Notes under the pieces: model-generated | Databases searched by the model: none | What the model was told of the DNA's origin: nothing | Seen by the model: only the letters and a program-made list of their open reading frames with translations | Part shown: positions 13,439 through 24,857 of the stretch, in pieces | Numbering within the stretch: position 1 is the first letter of the stretch | How the letters are laid out: the number at the start of each line of letters is the position of its first letter | DNA from: Dioscorea cayenensis subsp. rotundata | Lineage: Eukaryota; Streptophyta; Magnoliopsida; Dioscoreales; Dioscoreaceae | Direction: 5' to 3' | NCBI RefSeq assembly: GCF_009730915.1 | Contig: NC_052483.1 | Span: forward strand, 1,674,001-1,738,000 | Length of the DNA: 64,000 bases | Translations under genes and position numbers: made by a program

Positions 13439-13477
<39 letters not shown>
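13421..13477. repeat. (GA)n microsatellite in the 6PGL promoter or leader
   Basis: A nearly uninterrupted GA dinucleotide tract, broken by a single gt, lies about 1.2 kb before the 6-phosphogluconolactonase start codon. A second short GA run is at 13685-13700. GA/CT tracts are frequent in plant core promoters and 5' UTRs. The position fits a leader that is spliced onto the first coding exon. Confidence 0.85.
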
Positions 13478-13482
<5 letters not shown>

Positions 13483-14690
13483 CGCTTTTTCTTCCGCTTT
13501 GGACTTTTGGAAGTCTGTAAAAATTGCGTCTTTTTATGGTATCATTTGCATCTCATTTGCCCACTTGTCAATCTTTTCTTCACTTCACTCCATTTACACT
13601 CTGTACAAATCTCTCAATTACCAGTGATTCACTGATTCGCTCTCTATAGATAGAGAGTATTATGGTGAGAAGCCATCGCCATTGGAGAGAGAGAGAGAGC
13701 AGAGTTTGGGGTTTGGTGTGGAGAGGATGGCGTGAGATGCACGTGAGTTCCGTGTTTGTGCGCCGATAGCTCCAATCTATTTTGTTTTGATCTTTTAAAG
13801 GCTGGAATTTGATTAAAGGTGTGATTTTTTATGATGCTTTTGCTGTCCTCTTCTCTCTTCTTGTGAGTTTCCACTTCCCCTTGTTCTCTTCTTATGTGTT
13901 TCTGATCTTCCTTTTGAGATCTTTGTTTGATTGATTGATGATTATGTGAATGATGTGAGCTTCGAGATTAATTTGGGATTTTGATGTGTTTTGTTTGTTG
14001 AATTTGTGTATGGTGTTTGTGGTTGTGGAATTGATGATCAAGGTGTGATTTTTGGGTTGTTTTCTTGTTTGGATTTGTTTGTGGTTGTTGAAGTGTGCCA
14101 GAACTTCATTGTTTTGGATCATCAGAGATTTTTGTGTGCCTTATCAACAGCTTTTAAATGCTTAGATTAGTTTTGATTATAGTTATCCACTTTCTCTTTT
14201 CTTACGAATTTCTGAGTTTATCTTCTGATTTTAAACAGAATTGAGATTATAAAGAGTGTTCTTTTTTTTAAATGATTTATCTACTGTGAATTCTTTTTGT
14301 TTGACTAATTTAAATTGGATTAGACTGATCTTAGGAAAAAATTTGGAGGCATCTATAAGAGAATCCTGTTCTTCCTCTATCTTGTTATGCACTTCCTGTT
14401 TTCATTTTCTTTTTTCCTTCCTTTTTAATGTCAGAAAAGATACAACTTGCAAGAGGTCTGATTGTTCATCATCCTGGATTTTTAGTTATCAATTGTTTTC
14501 TTTGTTTTCACTCCAAAACATTAGTCAAGAGTAATTTGTGAATACATTAGTTGTTCGTTTCTTTTGGAATACTTCTCATGCTTTTAGTATGTATTGAGAG
14601 GTTAAGAATTGCCTTTGAAGTATTTTTTCAATGGCGTGAAATCTTTTCTTTGTTCAGAGCATTGTATTGGACATTAACAATCTGAGAAGC

Positions 14691-16600
14691 ATGGCTGTCT
14701 CCGGCGATCCGAAGAGTCAAGGTGAGCTGAGAAGTTTCGACAATTCTGATGAACTTGCTACCAATTTAGCTGAATACATTGCACAATTATCGGATATCTC
14801 GGTCAAGGATAGAGGAGTTTTCACCATTGCTTTATCTGGAGGATGTCTCATCAATTTGATGGGGTAAATAAAATTGTTGTAGCTTTCTTTGTTCAGCATT
14901 CTTTTAGCTTATAAATTACTAGGTTCAAGTTGAATGTTTATTTATTTATTTGTTTTTGGAAGCAGGAAACTTTGCGAAGCGCCGTATAGCAAGACTGTTG
15001 ATTGGACAAAATGGTATGTGTTTTGGGCCGATGAACGTGCCGTCTCGAAGAATCATGTAGATAGTAATTATAAGCTTGCAAAAGATGGATTTCTATCCAA
15101 GGTATACTAATCTTTTATATCTTTATTTCGTTCTAGTGAGCATTTTCGAATCATGAATTTCGAGAATCAGCTTCTGCTTGCACTTTAAATTATTGAAGCA
15201 TCGCCTTGTTTTATGTTCTCAAATTGTTAAGCTTTAGAATAGACCTGTATGAGAACCTTATGGTCCCATCGATAGATTTCTTCCCATGTTCTTTATTCTT
15301 CTACTTTTCTTTTTCTGTATTTGATAGACCAGTTGGTAGTGGTGCATCCTGTTGTCAACATTGGTCGTAATTCGTAAAGATTTCTCTATAGTTTGTAATA
15401 ATATATGGATGATGAGGAATTTTTAAATAATTGAAGATCTAAATAAGTATGATTAGATTCGGCGAAGATTGGTAAACAGGGCTATCATCTTTCTATTACC
15501 GACTGTATTACTGCAAACATTATTCATCTAGAGAAATGAACATGTAAAAGAATTATGTAGAAGAGAGGAATTCATGAGTTTGAATGAAATATGAAACTCT
15601 TAAATCTAGATGCAAACTAACGCATAATCATGGAGCTTCGAAACATAAGTGCTGATAATCAGGAGAGAATTTGGTTTGGGCCTTTTGTGTATCGACAATC
15701 GATAAGTATCAATTGATGAAGAGAATAATAAGCTGATGATAGGAATTACAAGCAGTAAAAATTATCTGAATTGATAATGAACAGGCTGCCATTTTTCCAG
15801 TTAATCTATTGTTTTTTCAAGGTTCATTGGCCACATAATTTCTCTGATCGATGAAATTACGATGAAATTAGGAAGAACAAAGTTTGGCTTCTGCATAAGA
15901 AATAAAGATCGGCAGAGCATAAGTGAATACAGTAACTATGAGAAGCATTAGAAAAAGATTGAGCAATCAAAGTATGTAACACTAAATAATGACTCACTAA
16001 TTCTTCGAATATAGAGCATTTAAACATGCTTCAAGTGATCATTTTCATACATTATAGTTCTTACTTGCATGTGAATTGTGAATCTAGGTGCCAGTTCTCA
16101 ACAGCCACATCTACTCAATCAATGACAATGCAACAACTGAAGATGCAGCAGAAGAGTACGAATTCACAATCCGGCAGCTGGTGAAGGTGCGGACAATCGA
16201 TGTCTCAGCAATCAGTGACTGTCCGAAGTTCGATCTCATCCTGCTCTGTGTGGGTGAGGACGGTCACATTGCTTCGCTCTTCCCCGGCCACCCTGCATTG
16301 GAGGACAAGGATAACTGGGTCACATTCATTACTGACTCTCCAGTGCCACCACCGGAGAGGATCACATTCACTCTCCCTGTGATCAACTCAGCCTCGAACG
16401 TAGCCTTGGTGGTTGCCGGAGAGGAGAACAAGGCCAATGCATTGAGCATCATCTTCTCTGACGAAAATGATGAAATAGATGTATTGTCTTTGCCTGCTCA
16501 AATGATAAGACCGACGGACGGGGAGTTGGTGTGGTTTGTGGCAAAGGGTGTTAGTTCAGAGCCGGATGGTAGTAACTCCGGTCATGGTTGTCTGCCGTGA
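14691..16600 (+). CDS. 6-phosphogluconolactonase (cytosolic type), three exons
   Basis: It hydrolyses 6-phosphogluconolactone to 6-phosphogluconate, the second step of the oxidative pentose phosphate pathway. Exons by GT-AG and frame are 14691-14863, 14966-15101 and 16088-16600, giving 273 aa, normal for the plant cytosolic form. The family motifs are in order: FTIALSGG in exon 1 (phosphate/sugar site), VFWADERAV in exon 2, and [16 protein letters not shown] in exon 3 with the catalytic His. The end GHGCLP has no clear targeting signal. No plastid transit peptide is seen at the N-terminus ([11 protein letters not shown]). The ATG at 14691 was chosen because the upstream in-frame extension starts only with TTG and is preceded by a good splice acceptor (ttgttcag, ending 14656). 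That acceptor suggests a 5' UTR intron running back towards 13.9 kb. Intron 2 is about 1 kb. Confidence 0.93.
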
Positions 16601-16849
16601 CTGAGGACAAAGTCTTGCTTATGCCGGGTGTATCACGCAGATACAAATCGATATTGTACCATTGATATGTTATATGGTTTTGGTACACTACATGCGGTGT
16701 AGGCTAGAATTTTCAATGATCGGAGCCGATGTTTTTCGAGGTTTTCTAATTTACTGAGAGTGAGAATAGGCTTTATGGTTGATGAAATTTCAATACTACT
16801 CTTTGCAAGGCTTGAATATATTTTTAAATTGTATTTCTTTATATATGTT

Positions 16850-16888
<39 letters not shown>

Positions 16889-16892
<4 letters not shown>

Positions 16893-17106
16893 AAATGGTA
16901 ATTTAGGGACGTCCTTAGATTATTGTTTTCTAGGACTGGTCTTTTATAGCAGTTGAATCACTATTTAACAGTTGTTTGTTTATTATATAAGTATTTTATA
17001 TTATTTTACTGTTTATGATTACGGTGTAGAATGCGTTTTGTATTGTTTATGATGATTATAGCCGTCCGATTTACTGTAAATGTCTCTCGATTATCGGTCC
17101 TCTTGC
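16889..17106. mobile_element. MITE A inserted in a (TA)n tract
   Basis: About 218 bp of unique sequence between (TA)n tracts at 16853-16888 and 17107-17149. It starts agaaatggtaatttagggacg and contains words shared with the neighbour at 17150-17417 (cagttgaatca, gattatataa-like) and with 38987-39180 (ctgtttatgat, agccgtccga-like). The arrangement matches microsatellite-targeting MITEs such as rice Micron. It lies 290 bp downstream of the 6PGL stop. Its ends are less clear than those of the neighbour. Confidence 0.6.
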
Positions 17107-17107
17107 A

Positions 17108-17149
<42 letters not shown>

Positions 17150-17417
17150 GGGAAAACGTTATCAGGGACGTCCTCAGATTTCAAATCTAGGGATGTTTTT
17201 AAATCTAGCCAGTTGAATCATCATCAGATGGTTGATTGATTATATAAACATCTGTCTGCCTTTTTTACGTGATCACTGATCATGCATGACATCTGTGAAC
17301 GCGAGTTTCTATCTGTTCGTAATGAGTAAGAGCGATCGATTTTTCAGTCGAGCATGTCTTACTAGACGTCTACTAGATTTGAAATCTGAGGGACGTCACT
17401 AGATGATAGGTTACTAC
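17150..17417. mobile_element. MITE B with ~25-bp inverted ends, in a (TA)n tract
   Basis: 268 bp flanked by (TA)n tracts (17107-17149 and 17418-17437). The left inner arm at 17165-17190 and the right arm at 17373-17397 are inverted copies that differ by a single-base indel; both contain TCAGATTTCAAATCTAG. There is no coding capacity. It shares internal words with MITE A, so the two are siblings separated only by a TA tract. Confidence 0.72.
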
Positions 17418-17437
17418 ATATATATATATATATATAT

Positions 17438-18670
17438 TACAGAAGATAAGAGGTCCACTTCTTACTTAGTATTATTGGTCAATAATAATAATTGGAACAT
17501 TGTTACAAATATATTAATTAATTATTATGCATTTATACGCTTGCAAAGCCATATAATTATGTATGTATCTTTATAATTTTTTTATCTTAAATTTCTATTA
17601 TTTTTATACTAATAAGCAAGATGAAAAACATCACCCAATAAGCATAACATATAATCTATTTTATTAATATTTACATATATATTATTTAAGAGTCTTAATT
17701 TTTATTAGAATTATATATTCATAAAAAAAAATTATATTGAAGGTTGGTGCACCATCACACACGTTGTATATTAATAGACTTATAGCTGGATCACTGCTGT
17801 TCGTCATAAGACTACTTGTAAGTTTGAATGGTTTTTTTTTTAATTAATTATAAAAATCAATTCATAATAAGTATTTATTTTCAACCACTCATATAAAACT
17901 TTATTTTAATCATGATCATTGTCACATCTAGATAAAAAGGAAACAAAAAAAAAGAAATTATAAATATAAATTATAAATAGATTTTAGGAAGAGTGATAGC
18001 CAAAGACCACCAACAAAGGATAGAGACACATAAATAAATAAATAAATAATTAATTAATTAAATAAATAAAAATGTATATTGTTTTGGATTCTTTTTATTA
18101 TTTATTTATTTATTTATTTTGATAAAAATGAAAAGCATGAAGTTCTCACCGACATCTCAATATGCCAAACTTTCATTGTCGGTCTAGAGCATATATCTAG
18201 TTGTTGTACCAAAAGTGGGCCAACTTCATGCCAAATTTACACCTTTGCCATTTACTTTTTATTTTATTTTTAAAGACATAACCAACTATAGTCCTATTTA
18301 GCATAAAATTTTCCCTAGATTTTCTTTTTTTTATTTAGAAGTAAATAATATATATAGTTAAGTGAAAAGGGATTTTGGTAATTTTAAACCTATCTCATGA
18401 ATAATTTATTTTTAATAAATCAACTCTAAAACATTTATCTTAATATAGTTAGATTTTCCTTCTATTTTTAGAATTAAATAAAAAAACATTATAATTAAAA
18501 AAGAAAAAGAAAAAGGGTATTTTGGGAATTTAAAACCAAATGATATTTGGATTTATATAGTCAAATTTACATTTTTTTTATTTAACAATATATATATATA
18601 TATATAATTAAGAAAAATAAAAGGGTATTTTGGGAATTTTAAGTCACTAATCTCATGAACTGAGACAGTC
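17438..18670. other. AT-rich intergenic region before the first COBRA gene
   Basis: Long A/T runs, repeated aataaataaataa and ttatttatttattt stretches near 18030-18120, and no gene. A repeated phrase 'gggtattttgggaattt' occurs at 18513 and again near 18622, pointing to a small local duplication. Confidence 0.55.
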
Positions 18671-18680
18671 TATAAACATA
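18671..18680 (+). promoter_or_regulatory. Probable TATA box of the COB-type gene
   Basis: The word tataaac in 'gtctataaacatac' lies about 165 bp before the start codon at 18837, followed by a CT-rich leader (ctctctttctctctctct). Position and leader type fit a plant TATA promoter. No transcript evidence is available. Confidence 0.45.
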
Positions 18681-18836
18681 CTATTAAACTTTAATACTTT
18701 GTATTTCAATTGCGCACTGTCTCCACTTCACATGTGAAAAGGAGCTCTCTTTCTCTCTCTCTAGGCTTCATCTCTCTCTCTCTTTGCATTGCGGTGGAGC
18801 TCAGATCCAAGGCTGTCATCTTGCTTAATCTAAGCA

Positions 18837-21219
18837 ATGAAGATGGATCAGAGTTTATCTTCATCTACAGCATGGAGATCTACCGGAAAGTTGGGATCTT
18901 TGGCAATCTTTGCTGTGTTTTTCCTCATTGCCAATCTGAACTCAGTGGGTGAGTTCGTGGTAGCTTGTTTGTGGATTTATTCATCGCCATTGATCCAAAA
19001 TTTGATCTTTTATTTGTTTTGGTTGTTGCTTGGTTTTGGGATTTTTGGTTGTTTTGGGATTAATGGAATCGCTGTCTTTGGTGTTGATGAATTCGTTTTG
19101 AGCTAGAAATTTTTTGTTGGTTTTTAGGGATCTGTGGTTTGATTGATGAATGGTTGTGTTTTTGTTCTTCTAGGCTGCACTTGTTTTTCAAAATTTGATG
19201 TCCTTATTGATATTCTGGCTTGGATCATCAAAGATTTTGTTTGTGAATGAATATATTGTTTGCATGACTGGAAGATGTTACAATTTTGATATTCAGAGCT
19301 AGGATTAGAATGGAGAAGAGTTTGCCCTCAATCCATTGATTTGAATCTTAAAATTATGGGAGTTTTAGATGATGGAATCAGTCTGGTATAGATTCATAAA
19401 AGATGATACTTTGGATTGGTGCTTAATTCCATAAAGGATGAAACTTGATAGTTATTGCATTGTTTCCGATTAGATTCTCTGAATGTTTCTAATTTTCTAT
19501 TAGCAGGATCAGTTTCTAAATCGATTATCAAATATCTTGGAAGGGAATTGTGTTTCTGAGGTGGCTTTCTCTTTGCATTTGCAGAGGCTTATGATTCACT
19601 TGATCCAAATGGGAACATAACAATCAAATGGGATATCATGCAGTGGACTCCTGATGGATATGTTGTAAGTGCATAATACTAAGGATAACACTGAGGAAAT
19701 GATGTATAAGTTATAGTTTTCATATCTATTAATGTGCTTTAGCTGATGACTAACTAAAGATTTTTGTAATGATGTTTTTCAGGCTGTTGTTACCATGTTC
19801 AATTTTCAGCAATATCGACATATCCAAACACCAGGATGGACTCTAGGATGGACATGGGCAAAGAAGGAAGTCATCTGGTCCATGGTTGGGGCTCAAACTA
19901 CCGAGCAGGGAGATTGCTCGAAATATAAAGCAAACATCCCACATTGTTGTAAGAAGGACCCTTCGGTTGTCGACCTACTGCCGGGAACTCCATATAACAT
20001 GCAAATTGCTAATTGCTGCAAAGGAGGAGTAATCAACTCATGGGTTCAAGATCCGGCCAATGCTGCAGCCTCATTCCAGGTTAGTGTCGGTGCTGCTGGA
20101 ACCACCAACAAGACAGTCCGTGTGCCCAAAAACTTCACACTCAAAGCTCCGGGTCCTGGGTATACATGTGGAATTGCGAAGGTTGGGAAACCGACTAAAT
20201 TCACAACAGCAGATGGAAGGAGGACAACCCAAGCTTTGAGTAAGTTTCTAGAGATTAAAAGATTTGATGCTTATGTTATTGAATGCATCTTTTTTCCTTA
20301 ATATATTCATCCTTTTGCAGTGAGCTGGAATGTTACCTGTACATATTCCCAATTCCTCGCCCTGAAAACCCCGACATGTTGTGTATCCCTATCGTCTTTC
20401 TACAATGACACAATTGTCAACTGCCCAACATGCACATGCGGTTGCCAAAATAATATAACTCAACCAGGAAGCTGTGTGGAGTGAGTTTTCCATTACTCAT
20501 ATTCTCCAATCTTTATTTTGTGCTGTCTGTATTTTTTGGAGCTGATCTCCTATATTCTATAATAACAGGGGAGATTCGCCATATTTAGCTTCTGCGATCA
20601 ATGGCCCCGGAAAGTCCACCTATGCGCCTTTGGTACAATGCACTTCTCATATGTGCCCGATAAGAGTCCATTGGCATGTCAAACTCAATTACAAGGAATA
20701 TTGGCGGGTGAAGATCACAATAACCAATTTCAATTACCGGATGAACTACACACAGTGGAACTTGGTTGTCCAGCACCCTAACTTTGACAACCTTACTCAA
20801 ATCTTCAGCTTCAACTATAAATCATTAACTCCCTATCAAGCTATAAGTAAGTAATATCTAGATGGGGTTTTCCTTTAATGTTCTATTTGTGTTGCATGAC
20901 TAACAAATCATCCTTTGCTTTTCTAGATGATACTGCAATGTTATGGGGAGTCAAGTATTACAACGATTTGCTCATGGAAGCTGGACCTTATGGCAATGCA
21001 CAATCAGAGCTTCTATTCCAGAAAGACCAATCGACTTTCACTTTCGATAAAGGGTGGGCCTTTCCAAGACGTGTATATTTCAACGGTGACAATTGCGTCA
21101 TGCCGCCTCCTGATGCTTATCCTTGGCTACCAAATTCTACTCCTCTCTCGATGACCCCCTTGCTTCTTCCTACCATACTCTTTTGGGCAGTTTTGGGATG
21201 TCTGCTGTCTTATGTCTAA
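18837..21219 (+). CDS. COBRA-like GPI-anchored protein, COB/COBL1 type
   Basis: COBRA proteins sit on the outer plasma membrane face and are needed for oriented cellulose deposition. Six exons (18837-18948, 19585-19664, 19783-20239, 20321-20480, 20569-20846, 20927-21219) encode 459 aa, the usual COB length. A signal peptide with the hydrophobic core LAIFAVFFLIA is followed by EAYDSLDPNGNITIKWD, the start of the mature COBRA domain. The family CCVS motif is at residues 236-239 in a Cys-rich segment (CPTCTCGC). Many N-glycosylation sequons are present. The C-terminus has NST followed by a hydrophobic tail (LLLPTILFWAVLGCLLSYV), a GPI-attachment signal. The segment DSPYLASAINGPGKS and the tail DAYPWLPN point to the COB/COBL1/COBL2 clade (primary wall, cell expansion). 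The next ATG at 18843 is an alternative start. It is tail to tail with a second COBRA gene 548 bp away. Confidence 0.93.
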
Positions 21220-21766
21220 TAGAAGGTGGTGAATTCTCTGAAAATTTTGAGTTTGGTGATGTCAACAAGAATTTACAAACGCCTCAGGAAACTGTTTTGT
21301 TTTCTCAAGCTCATTGATGCATCTTGTAAGTTATGATCAGACTTCTTCCTACTAAAGCAGGTGTGTTGTACCCAAACTCATACAAGGATGTATTCACTAT
21401 GATCTTCTACATGTTGTTGATCTGAAATTAGTGTCATTTAAGTGCTTCTCTAGTTTTGTTGTATTCTATTGTATTGTCATTATGTTTATCTTAAAGTGTA
21501 GCTTCGTGGATATGTTAATGCCCTTGTAATAAGATTCTGAAATAGAAATGCTTGCAGTTGTTATACCATTCATGTGTCATTGTTTTTTCTTCTTCTTCTT
21601 CTGGGGGTTTGGCTATAAGAAACAAATGACTAATGATAAACGTTCTTACACTTCGGCAAACATAGATAACGGCTTGAAGTATTGAATAACTCAAAGTGTT
21701 ACACCAAGAATTCACTTATCTACATAGTCAAAAATTTCAAAGTAGTATCTTTGCTGATAAAGCTTC
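21220..21766. other. Shared 3' intergenic region of the two COBRA genes
   Basis: 548 bp lie between two facing stop codons and must hold both 3' UTRs. There is a (ttc)n-like run near 21588-21600 and T-rich stretches in both directions. No ORF worth calling. The transcripts may overlap, which would allow natural antisense pairing. Confidence 0.5.
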
Positions 21767-23491
21767 TTACCACATAACCATGAGAGCCAACAAGAATGCA
21801 GAGATGAGGAATGAAGGTAACGCGGTTTGAGCTCGCAGAGTGGCAGCATTAGGCAGGTAAGGGTATGAATCTGGTGGTGGTAGCATGCACTCATCTCCAT
21901 TGAAGTATACCTTCCGAGGAAAAGCCCATCCTTGCTTGAAGGTGAAGGTATTTGGATCCTTCCTGAGCAGCACCTCCGATTGCACGTTCCCGAATGGTCC
22001 TGCCTCCATGAGTAAGTCATTGTAGTACTTCATTCCATAGAACATGCCCGTGTCATCTGCAATGTGTTGTATTCTAGTTCATGCCTTCAATTTTGTGAAA
22101 ACTTTACTCAAATTTGTGAATGAACTTACTGATGGATTGATACGGAATAAGAGGCTTGTAATCAAAACTGAAGACTTCGGTGACATTGTTGAGATTGGGA
22201 TGCTGAGCCACCAGTGTCCATTGTGTGTAATTCAACCTGTAGTTGAAGTTGGTGACAGCGATCTTGGCACGCCAGTAGTCCTTGTAGTTAAGCTTGACAT
22301 GCCAATGTACTCGAATTGGACACATGTGGCGAGTGCATTGCAGCAGCGGTGCGTTGTCCTTCCTTGGCGTATTGATTCCCACTGTGCTCAGCAGGTTCGA
22401 GTCGCTACTGCAATGATAAATCATCCGCCAATCCGTCATCGATCTATTATTTTCGTAAACAAATGCATGCAAATTCTAATTGTTTGAGGCTATACCTGAT
22501 GCAATTCTTGTGCTGGCAGCCACAGGCACAGGAGGGACAAGGGGTGATGGTCTCGTTGTAGAAAGATGAGAAGGAAACACAGCAGCTTGGATTCTTAGAA
22601 GCCAAGAATTGTGAGTATGTGCATGTTACATTCCAGGTCACTGCAATCAGATAATTGTATCAGAAGTTAAGAACTCAAGAATTCACTGAAGAAACAGAAT
22701 TATGAGAAGTTGAGAACATAATGAAAGGCTTACTAAGAGCTTGTGTTTTCCGGCGATGATCAGGTGTGAAGAAAGTGGTGGATGGGACGATCTTAGCTGG
22801 CCCACAAGTATAACCAGGGCCAGGACCGAGCAGGGTGAAGTTCTTTGGTAGCTTGACAGTCTTGTTCGTTGTGCCAGCAAGACCAACACTAACCTGAAAG
22901 CCTGAGACTGAACCCGCAGGATCGGTGCCATAAGCTGCCACCACCCCTCCCTTGCAGCAATTCTGAAACTGCTGGTTATAGGGGACTCCGGGCAACAGAT
23001 CAACGATTGTTGGAGTTCTCTTGCAGCAATGCGGAATATTACCTTTAAACTTGGAACAATCTCCTTGCTCAGTAGCCTGCGCGCCAACCATCGACCAGAT
23101 GACCTCTTTCTTTGCCCAGGTCCAGCCTAATTGCCATCCCGGGCTCATGATATGCCGATACATTTGGAAGTTGTTCATCGTCACTGCAGCCTACCATCAT
23201 TTCCGAGTTACAAATGTAAATTTTTTCTCGAAGATTCAAAGACATCAATGGAGAAAAACACTCACCACATAACCATCTGCAGTCCAAGACATTACATCCC
23301 ACTTGAGTGTAATGTTTCCATTTGGATCCAATGGATCATAAGCCACTGTGTTCATTCCAAATCATCAGAAATGTTGCAGAAAAAGAAAATAATCAAAATC
23401 ATCAGAAAGAAGAAGAAGAACCTGCATGAAAGAACATCAAAGAAACCAAGAAAACACAGAGAATGAATCCATTGTTCATCAGAGTGGCCAT
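21767..23491 (-). CDS. COBRA-like GPI-anchored protein, COBL4/BC1 type
   Basis: Six exons on the minus strand (23422-23491, 23266-23345, 22734-23190, 22496-22640, 22130-22407, 21767-22056) give 439 aa. Exons 2, 3 and 5 have exactly the same lengths (80, 457, 278 nt) as in the neighbouring plus-strand gene, and all phases agree. A signal peptide (FILCVFLVSLMFFHA) precedes the COBRA domain. CCVS is at residues 222-225, with the Cys-rich stretch CPSCACGCQ after it. The C-terminal signal is N-AATLRAQ plus a hydrophobic tail (FLISAFLLALMVMW). Clade-typical phrases (NTPRKDNAPLLQCTRHMCP, VFSFDYKPLIPYQS, MFYGMKYYNDLL, GDECMLPPPDSYPYLPN) resemble Arabidopsis COBL4/IRX6 and rice BC1, which act in secondary-wall cellulose. 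The assignment to that clade rests on remembered sequence features. Confidence 0.92.
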
Positions 23492-23829
23492 GATTCATCA
23501 ACAGAAAATCACCAACAAGGTTCTGCAATGGCAGAGAAGCAGTGAATGAGTTGTGGATCTTAAAGAAGAAACCAGTGATGCCTCACCAACTTGTTGTTGT
23601 GCTGCCACCTTCCACAATATACAACTCTCCATCATACTCTGCTTCTCTGAATTTCTTCAATACTAATTCTTGTATTCTGAAGCAATGTGGTTGGTGGGAA
23701 GAGAGAAAGGGACGCGGGAAATTTGAATATAACTTCCCAACGGTCACCAGAGTTGTTGAAATGGACTTTTGAACATCAATCAACTAAAATGCAGCCTTCC
23801 TTCAGATTTTTTTCCCCTTTTTTTTTTTC

Positions 23830-24561
23830 TGATAATTCTCCATTTCTTATATATGAAATTCAACTACATAGTTTTTTTTTTTTTGTTTATTTTATCTATT
23901 ATAAGTTATGAATGTGAGTTAAGGAAGTAAGCTGTCTCTATCTGAAGATTGCTTGTCAACTGAGATCATATGCTTTGAAATATTCCCAAACTTTTATTAT
24001 CAGCTTCATCCAGCCTGGTTTTCTGGTGTTGGTGTTGTTCTATCCTCTTGATTCTCTATTGAAATATCTATTATTATAGCAAAGTGAGTGTTTATATATT
24101 TTAAATCAGCATCCATATTTTAGAAAGAAGTCGAACTCTTGATCTCTCGCATCGGAATTGATGACACTATCACTCGCTGTAGTGATGGTAAAATAAGTTT
24201 TTAGTTGTTAAGAATTTTTTTCTTCTTTTTGATTTAATAAATAGATTGTTTAAAATCCGGTATTATCAGGAATTTGGACTTTCATGAATTTTTTTTGGTT
24301 ATATTGTCAATTTTTATTGTTGATATGTAACATTATACTTATATGGTATATAATGTACCATTTATTATGCAATTTCATTGTTAAATTTTTATTTAAATTA
24401 TTAATTTGGCAAAAAAAATTTAAAATAAAAAAATTAAAGTCACATGATAAACACTAAACCCAATGATCCATGTTAGTAATTAAAATGATATAATTTTGGA
24501 TATCAACTTAAACATATTCTTTTTGTTAATTTTTTAAAAATCCTTAATAGAGCTAAAGAAT

Positions 24562-24592
<31 letters not shown>

Positions 24593-24800
24593 ATATTCAA
24601 GAAAAAGTATGAGAAAAAAATCTCCTAAAAATAATTATGGGGATGAAAGAAATAAAAAAAAACAAGAGAAAAAAAAATCTAAACACAGGGAAACAAAATA
24701 TGAAAAAATTAATTAATTAAAAAATTAAAAATTAATTAAAAATCAAAATTTTTTATTTTCGCCAAAAAAATATCTTTAAAAAAAAAAAAAATTCCCTTTT
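23830..24800. other. AT-rich intergenic region
   Basis: Upstream of the COBL4-type gene and before the PLC-like gene. It has poly-T and poly-A runs, a (TA)n tract at 24563-24588 and repeated attaattaa words. No gene or element boundary was found. Confidence 0.6.
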
Positions 24801-24857
24801 GTGTCATGAATGGAAGCTGCACCAGTCTACTTCTCTTTCTCTATATCACTCTCTAAA

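Noticed and set aside
13409-13627. 72-codon frame starting with repeated Arg-Glu
   Set aside because: It arises from the (GA)n microsatellite in the 6PGL leader region.
22044-22487. 147-codon plus-strand frame across the minus-strand COBRA gene
   Set aside because: It is the antisense shadow of COBL exon 5 and the intron; exon structure and protein similarity clearly support the minus strand.
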